Under the pieces are notes generated by a model. It saw nothing but the letters and a program-made list of their open reading frames with translations, was not told the DNA's origin and did not search any database. Of a stretch of 56,980 bases of DNA, positions 34,530 through 44,300 are shown piece after piece (position 1 is the first letter of the stretch; the number at the start of each line of letters is the position of its first letter). Position numbers and translations under genes: made by a program. The stretch is from NCBI GenBank assembly GCA_023251805.1, contig JAHEYB010000017.1:1-56980 (forward strand), given 5' to 3'. Source of the stretch: Bacteroidota bacterium (GTDB lineage Bacteria > Bacteroidota > Bacteroidia > 2-12-FULL-35-15).

Positions 34530-35000
34530 TTAAAATCTGAAATGAGAGAATGCTTTGTTAGCTTCTGCCATTTTATGTACGTCTTCTTTCTTTTTGAAAG
34601 CAGCACCTTCTTCTTTTGCTGCTGCAACAATTTCTCCGGCTAATTTTTGAGCCATTGATTTTTCGTTACGTTTACGAGCATAAAGAATCATCCATTTAAT
34701 TCCCATTGATAACTTTCTTTCAGGACGAATTTCAGATGGAATCTGAAAAGTTGCACCACCTACTCTACGACTGCGAACTTCAACTGCTGGAGTGATGTTG
34801 CTTAATGCTTTTTTGAATGTTTCTAAACCATCAACATCCGGAGTTCTTTTTTGTACAATTTCGATTGCATCATAAAATACATCGTATGAAGTACTTTTTT
34901 TACCATCATACATCAAATTGTTAACGAAACGTGTTACCAAAATATCATTGAATTTTGGATCAGGTAAAAGAATTCTCTTTTTTGCTTTGGTCTTTCTCAT
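34530..35000 (-). CDS. rpsG: 30S ribosomal protein S7 (uS7)
   Basis: This 156-aa protein has [20 protein letters not shown], the signature [20 protein letters not shown] and the C-terminal [15 protein letters not shown]. It nucleates assembly of the head of the small subunit. A 71-nt spacer of mixed composition, without a clear repeat, separates it from rpsL. Confidence 0.97.
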   Translation of the reverse strand: MRKTKAKKRILLPDPKFNDILVTRFVNNLMYDGKKSTSYDVFYDAIEIVQKRTPDVDGLETFKKALSNITPAVEVRSRRVGGATFQIPSEIRPERKLSMGIKWMILYARKRNEKSMAQKLAGEIVAAAKEEGAAFKKKEDVHKMAEANKAFSHFRF

Positions 35001-35071
35001 TGTTGGTTTATTTGGAGCTTGTATTTGTTGCTTCAGGATTTTCCTTACTCAAATTCTCGCTCAGTTGTCAA

Positions 35072-35470
35072 TTATTTTTTAGCAGCCGGTTTAGCACCTG
35101 CTTTTGGTTTTTTTGTTCCGTACTTAGAACGTCTTTGGTTACGACCATCAACTCCTGAAGTATCTAATGCACCACGAACGATGTGGTAACGAACTCCAGG
35201 TAAATCTTTCACTCTACCGCCACGAATCAACACAATCGAGTGTTCTTGTAAGTTATGGCCTTCTCCCGGGATGTAAGCATTCACCTCTTTTTTGTTGGTT
35301 AAACGAACACGGGCAACTTTTCTCATAGCCGAATTGGGCTTCTTTGGAGTTGTTGTGTAAACACGGGTACAAACCCCACGTTTTTGAGGACAAGAATCAA
35401 GAGCTGCAGACTTACTTTTGTTAACTGCTTTTAATCTCCCTTTACGCACTAATTGTGATATTGTAGGCAT
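35072..35470 (-). CDS. rpsL: 30S ribosomal protein S12 (uS12)
   Basis: This 132-aa protein has [40 protein letters not shown] and [20 protein letters not shown]. The Lys residues in PKKPNS and GRVKDL that change in streptomycin-resistant mutants are the sensitive type. The C-terminus ends in a basic tail ([13 protein letters not shown]). It is the first gene of the supercluster, behind a strong promoter and a short structured leader. Confidence 0.98.
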   Translation of the reverse strand: MPTISQLVRKGRLKAVNKSKSAALDSCPQKRGVCTRVYTTTPKKPNSAMRKVARVRLTNKKEVNAYIPGEGHNLQEHSIVLIRGGRVKDLPGVRYHIVRGALDTSGVDGRNQRRSKYGTKKPKAGAKPAAKK

Positions 35471-35500
35471 TTTTCTGTTGTTAAATTTCTATTTTTTTTC

Positions 35501-35532
35501 GTGTAAATAAAATACACCCCGCTTTTTTGGGG
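35501..35532 (-). promoter_or_regulatory. Structured 5' leader of the rpsL operon
   Basis: In the predicted transcript CCCC (35532-35529) pairs with GGGG (35520-35517) across AAAAAAGC, at or within 2 nt of the 5' end. Just after it GTGTA/TACAC (35517-35513 with 35505-35501) forms a second hairpin. The shared base at 35517 means the two compete slightly. The role is unknown. Confidence 0.5.
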
Positions 35533-35536
35533 AGGG

Positions 35537-35565
35537 CAAAGGTAATAAATATTTATTATAAACAA
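35537..35565 (-). promoter_or_regulatory. Main promoter of the ribosomal supercluster
   Basis: On the minus strand TTG (35565-35563), an 18-nt spacer, then TACCTTTG (35544-35537). It fits the Bacteroidota housekeeping consensus, and the -7 octamer is identical to that of tRNA-Arg. Confidence 0.8.
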
Positions 35566-35726
35566 TAGTTCGTTCAAAAAAAAACGCCATTTCTTTGAAA
35601 AATTTATGGTTTCGGGGACAGAAAAGTCGGAATCGCTTAATAATTAAGGAATTCCAAATTTTAAAATTTGAAATTAGCGGCTGAGGTTGAGCCTTTTTTT
35701 GAAAAGAGGAAAAACTTGAAAAAAAA
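35566..35726. other. Intergenic region between the 864-aa gene and the rpsL promoter
   Basis: It contains the perfect palindrome CAAATTTTAAAATTTG (35655-35670) and GGCT-gaggttg-AGCC followed by seven T (35679-35700). The latter reads as a terminator only on the plus strand, where no gene lies before it. No ORF is convincing here. Confidence 0.5.
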
Positions 35727-38321
35727 TTATTTTACGAGTGTAACCGTGCCAACATAATCGTGATTTTTATCAAAAACATCGGTCAATTTTACTTTCCAAA
35801 CATATACATCTTGTTGGGCAATTTCTGCTCCGTTTTTTGCTCTTCCATCCCAATTATTATTTAAATCTTCGGAATGAAAAATCATATTTCCCCAACGGTC
35901 GTATATCCATAAATCGTAATCAGCAATGCCTACTCCTGTTCCATTGAAAAAATCGTTGCTGCCATCATCATTCGGTGTAAATGCGTTGGGGATAAAAAAA
36001 GCAAATTCTGATAAAATTCTAATGTCATGCGAAACCGTGTCGTAGCAACCATTTGCATTATGCACAATTAAAGTTGTAGTATAAACTCCGGGTTGTTCAT
36101 TTGGATAAGAATGAGTAGGATTTGCTGTATTAGGAGCTACCGTGTTTCCATCACCAAAATCCCAAAACCAATAATTAACATCGCTTGATGATTGATTATT
36201 AAAATTAATTGTTGCATCCAAAGTTGTTGCAGGATTTGGATTGCTGCTGAATTCAGCCACAGGGTTAGCAAATACAGTAATCATGTTATTGTTTGTATAA
36301 GAAGCTGAACAACCATTTACTGAAACTATTGTTAAACTTATTGAATAAGTTCCGGGTGTTTGAAAACAATGTTTTGGATTCTGAATGGAAGCACCGCCAT
36401 CAGCAAAATCCCAGTCCCAACTGGCAATGGGACCACTTGATGAACTCGACAAATCAGTAAAATTTACACACAAAGGAGCGCATCCGGCAATAATATCAGA
36501 ATTAAAACCAACAACAGGATTTACTAAAATAGTAACTGTTGCTGTTGCAGATGCGCTGCAACCAGCAGCTGAAGTTCCAATAACACTATAAGTAGTTGTT
36601 AAGGGAGGAGTAACTGCTATCGAATTTGTAGTAGCACCTGTTGACCACACATACCCTGAGGCTCCTGATGCTACTATGTTTGCGACTGTAGCTTCACAAA
36701 CACTAATGGAATTTACCAAAATAATTGGCAATGAATTTACTGTAACAGTAGCTACTGCCGTACCCGAACATCCTGCTGTAGTGCCTGTAACCGTATAGGA
36801 TGTAGAAGAAGTGGGAGTAACATCAGCAGTATTAATTCCTGTTGGATTTGTTCCAGCAGTCCAGCTATAAGTTGTTGCACCGCTTGCTGTGAGACTAGCG
36901 GTTTGACCTGCGCAAATAGCAGGAGAATTAACTGTTATAGCCATACTTGTTCCCACGGTAACCGTACAAATTGCAGTGTTTGAACATCCACCTATAGTTC
37001 CTGTAACGGTATAAGTAGTGGTACTAATCGGACTTGCGTTTGCCGTATTCACACCGGTAGAAACCGCTCCGGCACTCCAAGTATATGTTGTAGCGCCACT
37101 TGCAGTAAGATTTGCAGTTTGCCCCAAGCAAATTGTAGGTGAGTTTACAATAATTACAGGCAATGTAGCCGAAACAATTGTACATACAATAGTAGTTGTT
37201 AAACAACCCGTTGCATCAGTAACAGAAGCCGTATAGGTACCTGGGCACAAACCTGTTGCAGTTGCGGTTGTTTGAACGGGAGTGGTGCTCCATGAGTAGG
37301 TATAAGGTGATGCTCCACCAACAGGTGCAACAGTTGCTGTTCCGTTACAAGCAGAGCAAGTTGCAGGAGTTTCAGTTGAAGTTGCCGTTAAACTACTAGC
37401 TGAACAAGTTCCGCAAGTGGTAGTTTGAAAATACAATCCTGCTACAGTAAATGAAAAACATTCTCCTACCGATTGATTAAAAGCGTAGTTGGCAGAGCTT
37501 TGACCGGCTGTCACAATGGTGTTCATTTCAGCAAAATTGTAAAAATTTTTGGGATAAATTGCGCTATCTCCATTCATGTGCGCAGTAAATGTGGTACCAA
37601 TATTATTTTGAAGATCCGAACAAATTAAAAAAGCTTTAGATGCAGAACCTGCTCCACAAGCAGTAAAACCGGTCATTGTATGACTAAAGCTACTTGAGTA
37701 AGTATCTCGTGTTGAAATGCCATCGTCCAAAATCATTGAGCCTTTCCAGGATGCTGCAGTATTTTTGTAAATAATTATTAGTGTTGCTCCGTCTACTTCC
37801 CAAGCAGTATTTCCGGAGATGGTATTAATCGTATACGTTCCATTTCCAGCAACTGCTGCAGTAACATTTGCTCTAAAATTTCGAGAGCCAATTTCTGACC
37901 AACATTTTGGACCATCTTGTCCGGTCATAACAGCGGGATAATTTGCGGTTAAACCGGATGGATTTGTAAGATTCACACTTGGTGTTGTTGAAGAGCCGGC
38001 AGTATAACTCACTGTCCAATATAAAAACGCGGTATCTACCACATAGCAGGGCGGAATTCCTGTAATTGGAAGTGGACAAGGGAATCCTGTACCCGGACTA
38101 GGCGTATAGCGAGGGGTAATCATTTTAGAACATTGAGCAAAATTTAATCCGCACAATGTTTTGTTATAGGTTTGTCCCAAAGCACCACTACCATTACGGA
38201 GCGTGGGTTCTACAATTTCATTTGTATTAATGTTCACACCATTAAGTTTAGTGCTATCCTGCGCTTTAAGAACAGAAAAAAACAAGAGGTATACAAAACA
38301 AAAAGAGAGTATTGGTTTCAT
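35727..38321 (-). CDS. Secreted multidomain protein with PKD domains and T9SS type B (gliding-motility-associated) C-terminal domain
   Basis: This is an 864-aa protein. The signal peptide ends at about LKA-QDS (residue 20). Residues 40-300 form an N-terminal beta-rich region with several Cys. Residues 305-600 contain Ig/adhesin-like repeats with the recurring ICxGQTAxLTASGATTYxW and TSYTVTGTTAGCSGTA. Two PKD domains follow (IASWDWDFADGG, YWFWDFGDGNT; about 605-770). The last 90 residues are a type B sorting domain: FFIPNAFTPNDDGSNDFF, LWIYDRWGNMIF, NNWDGRAKNG, VGTVTLVK. It should be a long surface adhesin. Its ATG is 11 nt after a 57-aa membrane-protein ORF, so the two form one operon. Confidence 0.87.
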   Translation of the reverse strand: MKPILSFCFVYLLFFSVLKAQDSTKLNGVNINTNEIVEPTLRNGSGALGQTYNKTLCGLNFAQCSKMITPRYTPSPGTGFPCPLPITGIPPCYVVDTAFLYWTVSYTAGSSTTPSVNLTNPSGLTANYPAVMTGQDGPKCWSEIGSRNFRANVTAAVAGNGTYTINTISGNTAWEVDGATLIIIYKNTAASWKGSMILDDGISTRDTYSSSFSHTMTGFTACGAGSASKAFLICSDLQNNIGTTFTAHMNGDSAIYPKNFYNFAEMNTIVTAGQSSANYAFNQSVGECFSFTVAGLYFQTTTCGTCSASSLTATSTETPATCSACNGTATVAPVGGASPYTYSWSTTPVQTTATATGLCPGTYTASVTDATGCLTTTIVCTIVSATLPVIIVNSPTICLGQTANLTASGATTYTWSAGAVSTGVNTANASPISTTTYTVTGTIGGCSNTAICTVTVGTSMAITVNSPAICAGQTASLTASGATTYSWTAGTNPTGINTADVTPTSSTSYTVTGTTAGCSGTAVATVTVNSLPIILVNSISVCEATVANIVASGASGYVWSTGATTNSIAVTPPLTTTYSVIGTSAAGCSASATATVTILVNPVVGFNSDIIAGCAPLCVNFTDLSSSSSGPIASWDWDFADGGASIQNPKHCFQTPGTYSISLTIVSVNGCSASYTNNNMITVFANPVAEFSSNPNPATTLDATINFNNQSSSDVNYWFWDFGDGNTVAPNTANPTHSYPNEQPGVYTTTLIVHNANGCYDTVSHDIRILSEFAFFIPNAFTPNDDGSNDFFNGTGVGIADYDLWIYDRWGNMIFHSEDLNNNWDGRAKNGAEIAQQDVYVWKVKLTDVFDKNHDYVGTVTLVK

Positions 38322-38332
38322 CTGATTGGTTT

Positions 38333-38506
38333 TTAAAATGCAAAAGCAGAAGCGAAGAAAATCACAATCATAATTATGTATGTGAATTTAGAAAAGACAG
38401 AAATAACAACTTCTTCTTCTTTGGTAGCGATAGCATAAACAGTTTTGCTTCTTTGTATTGATGCGAAATCGCCACTGATTGCTGAGAAATTTTGGTATGT
38501 TTTCAT
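38333..38506 (-). CDS. 57-aa single-pass membrane protein, leader gene of the 864-aa adhesin operon
   Basis: I read this small ORF directly. It runs from an ATG at 38506 (MKTYQNFSAISGDFASIQRS) to a TAA at 38335-38333. Residues 42-57 (TYIIMIVIFFASAFAF) are a hydrophobic helix that reaches the C-terminus, like a tail anchor. Support for it being real: a near-consensus promoter 30 nt upstream, no other gene between it and the 864-aa gene, and only 11 nt between the two. I know no family for it. It could be a transport helper, a regulator or a leader peptide. Confidence 0.6.
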   Translation of the reverse strand: MKTYQNFSAISGDFASIQRSKTVYAIATKEEEVVISVFSKFTYIIMIVIFFASAFAF

Positions 38507-38537
38507 ATTGGAGCGTTTTTTATGTTGTTTCTTGAAT

Positions 38538-38569
38538 CAAACTTAGTCTGATATTCTTTTTAGGGCAAA
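38538..38569 (-). promoter_or_regulatory. Consensus promoter of the 57-aa/864-aa operon
   Basis: On the minus strand TTTG (38569-38566), a 20-nt spacer, TAAGTTTG (38545-38538). The -7 octamer is identical to that of the cupredoxin gene. The predicted start is about 25 nt before the ATG at 38506. Confidence 0.72.
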
Positions 38570-38662
38570 CATATATTTCTTTATTATTAAAGTTCCAAAT
38601 ACTATTTTTTGTATATTTATACATAATTTAATGATTTTATTATACTTTATTATTAAATTTCC

Positions 38663-40177
38663 ATGATAGCATCTGAGCAACTATTTAAACTCATAAAATC
38701 ATTAAACAAGCAAGAAAAAAGATATTTCCAGCTTTTTTCAGCCACAAATCGCGAAGGAAGTACTTACACATTACTCTTTGAGGCCATTAACAAACAAGAG
38801 GTATATAATGAAACCGTTATAAAAAAGCGGTTTCATTCTCAAAAATTTATTGAGCAGTTACCGGTTGCGAAACACAATCTTTACAAAGCAATATTAAAAA
38901 GCATGAATCAATATCATGCAGCACATTCATTGGAAATACAACTAAAGGAATTGCTATTCTCAGTTGAATTTCAATTTGAAAAAACGTTATACGATGGAGC
39001 CAACAAATCGCTGAGCAAAGCAAAAGACCTTGCGAATATTTACGAGAAGCACGAAATCCTCTTGCGGATTTTAAAGTGGGAAAAGAAATTGATGAATGTA
39101 AGCAACAGTAAAAAAAATAATCTTCAAGAAGCAAAAAAAATATTTGAGCAAGAACAAGAAACGATTAACAAACTAAACAACACTTCTCACTATGCATTGC
39201 TTCACAAAGAAATAGCTCTAATTGTATCGTCACAGGCTCATTTGAGGACTGAAAAAGAAAAAAAGGAAGTACAAAAATTACTTCAACATCCTTTATTAAA
39301 AAACATTAATCAAGCATTAACATTTGACTCTAAAACATTTTTCTATCAGATTCAGTCTTACTATTATCGATTGATGGAAGACAATGAAAAGAGCAATACC
39401 TATAGAGAAACACTTTTAAAACTATGGGAAGATTATCCACATTTCATAAAAGAAAATCCGGGAGTTTATATTCCTATTGTACAAAACTTAATGAATGTGC
39501 AATTAGATAAAAGGCAGTATGATGCATTTAACCTTACAAGTGATAAATTAAAAAACTTACAACCCACATCTGAAGCAGATAAACTCTTGCTTTTTTTAGC
39601 TTACTATCCGGGTAAACTCACATACTATGTAAATACACTTAAACCGAAAGATGCTTATATCATTACAGAAGCAGAAAATGCATTTCAACAATTCGAGAAC
39701 AAATTGAGAGACGACCATGTGATTTTGTTCTATTACTTATTCTCTTTGTCTCACTTTATGACAGGCAATTTCAAATCATCCTTACGATGGATAAATACAA
39801 CGTTAAACTCTAAAAAACTGGAGGCGCGACCGGATGTTGGCTCTGTTGTTTTGTTGATGAATTTAATTGTTCATTTTGAGCTTAAAAATTTCGACCACAT
39901 GGATTACATCGTTAAATCTACGTATCGATCCTTATTAAAAATGGAGCGACTATATGAATTTGAAAAAACAATTTTACTTTTCCTTCGTGGATTGCCTGTA
40001 AATAATTCTCCGAGAGAAGTACTGGTAGCATTTGGAAAACTAAAGAATCAGCTAAAAGTGCTTGAGAACAACCCTTACGAGAACAAAGCGTTCAAGTATT
40101 TTGATTTCACTTCTTGGTTGGAAAGCAAAATAGAAAATGTTTCTTTTGCGAGTGTGGTGATTAAGAATACAAAATAA
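38663..40177 (+). CDS. Alpha-helical (TPR-like) protein of unknown function
   Basis: This 504-aa protein lacks a signal peptide and membrane segments, so it is probably cytoplasmic. It starts MIASEQLFKLIKSLNKQEKR and is almost entirely charged helices, with repeat-like pairs such as KSLSKAKDLANIYEKHEILL and HFMTGNFKSSLRWINTTLNS that look like degenerate TPRs. I recall similar hypothetical proteins only from Bacteroidota. No enzyme motif is visible. It is a single gene, divergent from the adhesin operon and convergent with the next gene (17-nt gap), so it is probably a protein-binding scaffold, which is inference. Confidence 0.75.
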   Translation: MIASEQLFKLIKSLNKQEKRYFQLFSATNREGSTYTLLFEAINKQEVYNETVIKKRFHSQKFIEQLPVAKHNLYKAILKSMNQYHAAHSLEIQLKELLFSVEFQFEKTLYDGANKSLSKAKDLANIYEKHEILLRILKWEKKLMNVSNSKKNNLQEAKKIFEQEQETINKLNNTSHYALLHKEIALIVSSQAHLRTEKEKKEVQKLLQHPLLKNINQALTFDSKTFFYQIQSYYYRLMEDNEKSNTYRETLLKLWEDYPHFIKENPGVYIPIVQNLMNVQLDKRQYDAFNLTSDKLKNLQPTSEADKLLLFLAYYPGKLTYYVNTLKPKDAYIITEAENAFQQFENKLRDDHVILFYYLFSLSHFMTGNFKSSLRWINTTLNSKKLEARPDVGSVVLLMNLIVHFELKNFDHMDYIVKSTYRSLLKMERLYEFEKTILLFLRGLPVNNSPREVLVAFGKLKNQLKVLENNPYENKAFKYFDFTSWLESKIENVSFASVVIKNTK

Positions 40178-40194
40178 AAAGAAGAGTCAATTGA

Positions 40195-41283
40195 TTATTC
40201 TTTTATTATTTTTTTCGTAAAAATGTCTTTTTCTGATTTAAATTCTAAAAAATAAATCCCAGATGGCAGATTAGAAATATCAATTTCATCTTCTTTTTCA
40301 ATAGTTCCTTCTAGCATACTTTCTCCTATCACATTGTACAAAATAAATTGTCCTCCTTTTTCACTCTTCACAAAAACCTTATCCATAGCAGGATTCGGAA
40401 AAACAGAATCAGTAATATTAAAATTTAAGTTCTCAACATTTAAGGCTGCTTGATTTGTAACTATCACCATATTGTCGCGCAAAATACTTCCAATTAAAAT
40501 TCCAGATCGGTATTCTTCCACTTTCACGCCCATTATACTTACTTCACTACAAACGGTTGGATACATTGTTAAATAACCTGTTGCCGAATTCATACTCACC
40601 AATGGTGAAGACGTGATGGGTTGCAAATAACTAAAACCTGCTGAATAGCTAATTGCAGTACCTCCCGGACAGCTTGTGTTATCTGTATACGGATTGTACA
40701 AACTGTAGTAAAGTGAATCGCCATCAATATCTGTTGCACTTTGATTGTAGCTAAACGATTGATTACAACAAGCAAATAAAACGGGCTCTTCATTAAAAGT
40801 AGGTGAACTGTTTCCCGGATAATTCAAGTTATCCATCATAAATTTAATTCCTGTCCCCAACGCTAATGGGCCTGGAACGTTTGTAATAATAGCTTCTCGA
40901 CAACAATAGTTATGAGTTATTGTCCAATCGTTTTTTGCGGAAGGGAAAGTATAGGTTCCTTTGTAAATATATTTTTCAAAACCCTCGTCCGTTCCGCCAA
41001 CGCAAACAGACAGAGGGTAGGAACAAACAGGAAAAACAGGAAGACCTGTTCCTGAAACCTGAGGAAAATTCATACTAGGAGCCGACCCGCTAGATGGAGA
41101 ACAGACTGAAATAATCACTGAAGAAGGTGCCGCCACTCCTCCACAATCTCTATAAAGAGTAAGTGTAAATTCATAAGTAAGTCCACTAATCCATTTATAC
41201 GTAATATCTGTATAAGAAATATGAGTCGCTTTCCCAGAGAATGTGAAAAGCAAAAAACAAAATGCGAAAAGTATCTTTTTCAT
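40195..41283 (-). CDS. Secreted protein with T9SS type A sorting domain
   Basis: The ATG at 41283 (MKKILFAFCFLLFTFSGKAT) gives a proper signal peptide and 362 aa; the open frame upstream to 41304 is not needed. The N-terminal module, from HISYTDITYKWISGLTYEFT followed by LTLYRDCGG, resembles the start of many large Bacteroidota surface proteins and contains several Cys pairs. The last 75 residues form a type A sorting domain (NFNITDSVFPNPAMDKVFVK, DISNLPSGIYFLEFKSEKD). It has its own TATATTTG box. Confidence 0.82.
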   Translation of the reverse strand: MKKILFAFCFLLFTFSGKATHISYTDITYKWISGLTYEFTLTLYRDCGGVAAPSSVIISVCSPSSGSAPSMNFPQVSGTGLPVFPVCSYPLSVCVGGTDEGFEKYIYKGTYTFPSAKNDWTITHNYCCREAIITNVPGPLALGTGIKFMMDNLNYPGNSSPTFNEEPVLFACCNQSFSYNQSATDIDGDSLYYSLYNPYTDNTSCPGGTAISYSAGFSYLQPITSSPLVSMNSATGYLTMYPTVCSEVSIMGVKVEEYRSGILIGSILRDNMVIVTNQAALNVENLNFNITDSVFPNPAMDKVFVKSEKGGQFILYNVIGESMLEGTIEKEDEIDISNLPSGIYFLEFKSEKDIFTKKIIKE

Positions 41284-41301
41284 GAGAGTAGTGTTACCAA
41301 T

Positions 41302-41309
41302 CAAATATA
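41302..41309 (-). promoter_or_regulatory. Candidate -7 box (TATATTTG) of the 362-aa gene
   Basis: TATATTTG on the minus strand, about 18 nt before the ATG at 41283. It abuts the upstream terminator, and no clear -33 element is visible. Confidence 0.5.
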
Positions 41310-41315
41310 AAACAA

Positions 41316-41347
41316 AAAAAGGAGCTCTGGAATTAGAGCTCCTTTTT
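41316..41347 (-). terminator. Intrinsic terminator after the 3080-aa gene
   Basis: AAAAAGGAGCTCT (41316-41328) pairs perfectly with AGAGCTCCTTTTT (41335-41347) with a 6-nt loop; T runs lie on both strands. Confidence 0.9.
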
Positions 41348-41366
41348 ATTTAATGTATTCTTTTAT

Positions 41367-44300
41367 TTATCTCGTCAACATAAAATATCCTTTTTCAAAA
41401 TATTCTTTATCGTCAAATCCTTTTGCTTTTATGAGGTAATAATATGTTCCATCGGGAGCTTCAACACCGCTGGCAGTACGGCCATCCCAACCACCATTGG
41501 TTGTATGCCACTCAAATTCTTTTTGTCCCCAACGATTGTAAATTTCCGCATCCATTGTTTCCAAACCGATAGCTTGAACAGTAAATACATCATTATTATT
41601 ATCACCGTTTGGAGTGAAAACGTTTGGAATAATGAATACCGAATTAATAAACACATCAATTGTTGTACAAGCTGTATCAGCACATCCTGCAGCATTTGTA
41701 GCTATCAAACATGGTGTAAACTGACCAAGTGGTGTGTAAATATATGTCGGGCTAAAAACTGTTGATGTATCACCTGTTCCAAATGTCCAGAAATAACTAG
41801 TAGCTCCTGTGCTTGTATTTGTAAAGTTTACAGTAAGTGGTGTTTCACCGGAAGTAGTATCTGTGTTGAACGATGCAACAACGTTGGATGATGAATTAAC
41901 CACAAATCCTGTTAATCCTCCTAATGTTATTGAGCAACCGTTTGAATCGGTAACAGTTAAGAAATAACTGCCCGGACCTACATTGGTAAGGTTTAACAAA
42001 GTATCAGAAGAAGATGCATTAATCCATATATAAGAGAATGGACTTGTTCCGCTCACAATTGTAATTCCACTAACAGAACCTGTTAATGTTCCACAATCAG
42101 CATCCACAATAGAAACTAAAGAAGTATCAGCAACCGGCAAAGGATTGATGGTAACTGTTACCATTGTAGCAGGACCTTGACAAGCGCCAATTGTACCTGT
42201 TACCCAGAAATTAGTCGTCACTGAAACAGTTGGTGTATACGGGTTTGCCGTACCTACCAAGGATGTTAATCCTGCATCAGCATACCAAGTAACAGAACCA
42301 CTCGTTGTTACAGAGATTGGTGAAATTGGGCTTCCAAAACAAGCAGCAGGAGGATTAGTCGCTGTAGGAGCGGGAGGTGTATTATTAATTGTAATGACCA
42401 AACTATCCAAAACAGCACCGCAAGCACCTGCAGGGTCATTTGTAGTTAAATACAATGTTACAGTTCCTGCAGTTGTATCAGCTAACGAAGGAGTGTATGT
42501 TGCACCTAAAAGTGCTGTATTATCAAATGTTCCCGAGCCGCTGGTTGTCCATGTAGATGTTGTTGCACTTCCACCAATAGCGGCACCGGTAATCGTATAA
42601 GTACTACCTGCACAAATTACTCCATCAGCACCAGCATTTGCAGTTGCAGAAGGGTCAATAACAATTATTGTATTAGCAGTTGCTGCTGCACAACCACCAC
42701 CTGCTGCAATTGAATTGGTAATAGTGTACGTTCCGGGAGTTGATAATGACATATCTATCTCACCTGTACTTGTACTAACAAAAACCAATCCTACAGTTGA
42801 AGAGAACACGCCACCACTTGCACCCACAGGGAATGTAGGGAATGGATCTGCATCTGTTTGACAGAATGGAGTTGAATAACTAAATACTGCACTTGGAGCA
42901 TTTGTAATGGTAATGCTTACTGTATCAGTATTCGGACAAACTCCATTAGTAGTATAAATAATATCGTATGTTCCTAATGTACTTCCTGCTAAGTTAATCT
43001 CCCCTGTAGCCGTACTAACAAAAACAAGGCCTGCGGGAGTTGCGCTAAAAGTTCCACCGGCTAAACCCGTCACAGTAGGAATTGGATTTGTTCCAGTTTG
43101 ACAGAAAGTAGAACCTGTATAATTGAAAGTAGCAAGATCCAAAGGAGTAATTGTCAAAGTCATGATGTCGGTTATTTGAGTACAAACACCGGCAGGATCA
43201 TTTGTAGTAATTGTTAATATTACACTTCCTGCACTCACATCAGCAGCTGAAGGAGTATAAGTAGAAGTCAAACTAGTAGTATTACTAAATGTTCCGCTTC
43301 CGCTTGTTGTCCAAGTAATAGAAGAAGCGCTTCCACCCATTGTTGCAGAAAGCGAATAAGCACTTCCTTCACAAATGGTTCCATCTATACCTGCAGTAAC
43401 AGTTGGAATTGGATCAATCACTACCGTAGTATTTGCACTTGCTGCTGCACAACCCGAAGCAGCTGCAATAGCATTTGTGATAGTATATGTACCTGCTGCA
43501 CTTGCTGCCAAATCAATTTCACCTGTTGACGTGCTTACAAAGACCAATCCAGCAGGAGTAGCACTAAATACACCTGCACTAGCACCAGCACCAAATGTTG
43601 GGAATGCTGTTCCGTTTTGACAGAAAGGAGTTCCATAACTCATAGTTGCATTAGGAGCAGCAGTAACTGTTACGCTAATAGTGCTATTGTTTGGACAAAT
43701 ACCACTCGTATTAAATGTTATGAAATAATTACCCAACGCGCTTGCACTTACATCTATTAAACCTGTTGTAGCATCAATAAATACTATGCCAGCAGGAGTT
43801 GCTACAAACGTTCCTGTTGCTCCGCCAGTTATAGTTGCAACAGGATCGGTTCCTGTTTGACAGAAAGTCGAAGAAGGATAACTAAATGAAGCATTATCCT
43901 GAGGATTAATTGTCAGCACCATTACATCGGTAACTGCACCACAAACTCCTGCAGGGTCATTTGAAGTAATTGTTAAAGTAACTGTACCTGCTGTAATATC
44001 AGCAGCAGAAGGACTATAAGTAGTAGAAGCTGATGTTGAACTACCAAATGTACCTGTTCCACTGGTTGTCCAAGTTACACCTGATGCACTACCACCAAAA
44101 CTTCCAACCAAATTAGCTGTTACATTAGAACAAATAACATTATCAGGTCCTGCATTTACGGTAGCAGCAGGATTAATAGTCAATGTCATTACATCCGTTG
44201 CAGCGTTACAAGGGCCGGCAGGATTATTTGTAGTAATTGTTAATGTTACAGAACCGGCTGCAATATCACCAGCCGAAGGCGTATACACAGCAGTTGGAGA

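Noticed and set aside
14651-35470. Mobile element or phage insertion in the ribosomal cluster
   Set aside because: Gene order is unbroken and standard for the phylum; no transposase, integrase or long terminal repeats are seen. The spacer palindromes are too small to carry genes.
35679-35700. GGCT/AGCC hairpin with seven T as terminator of the 864-aa gene
   Set aside because: The T run is on the plus strand, while the gene is on the minus strand; no plus-strand gene ends here. I list it only as part of the intergenic region.
40178-40194. Terminator between the convergent 504-aa and 362-aa genes
   Set aside because: The possible stem around TCAATTGA is short and the gap is only 17 nt; not convincing enough to list.
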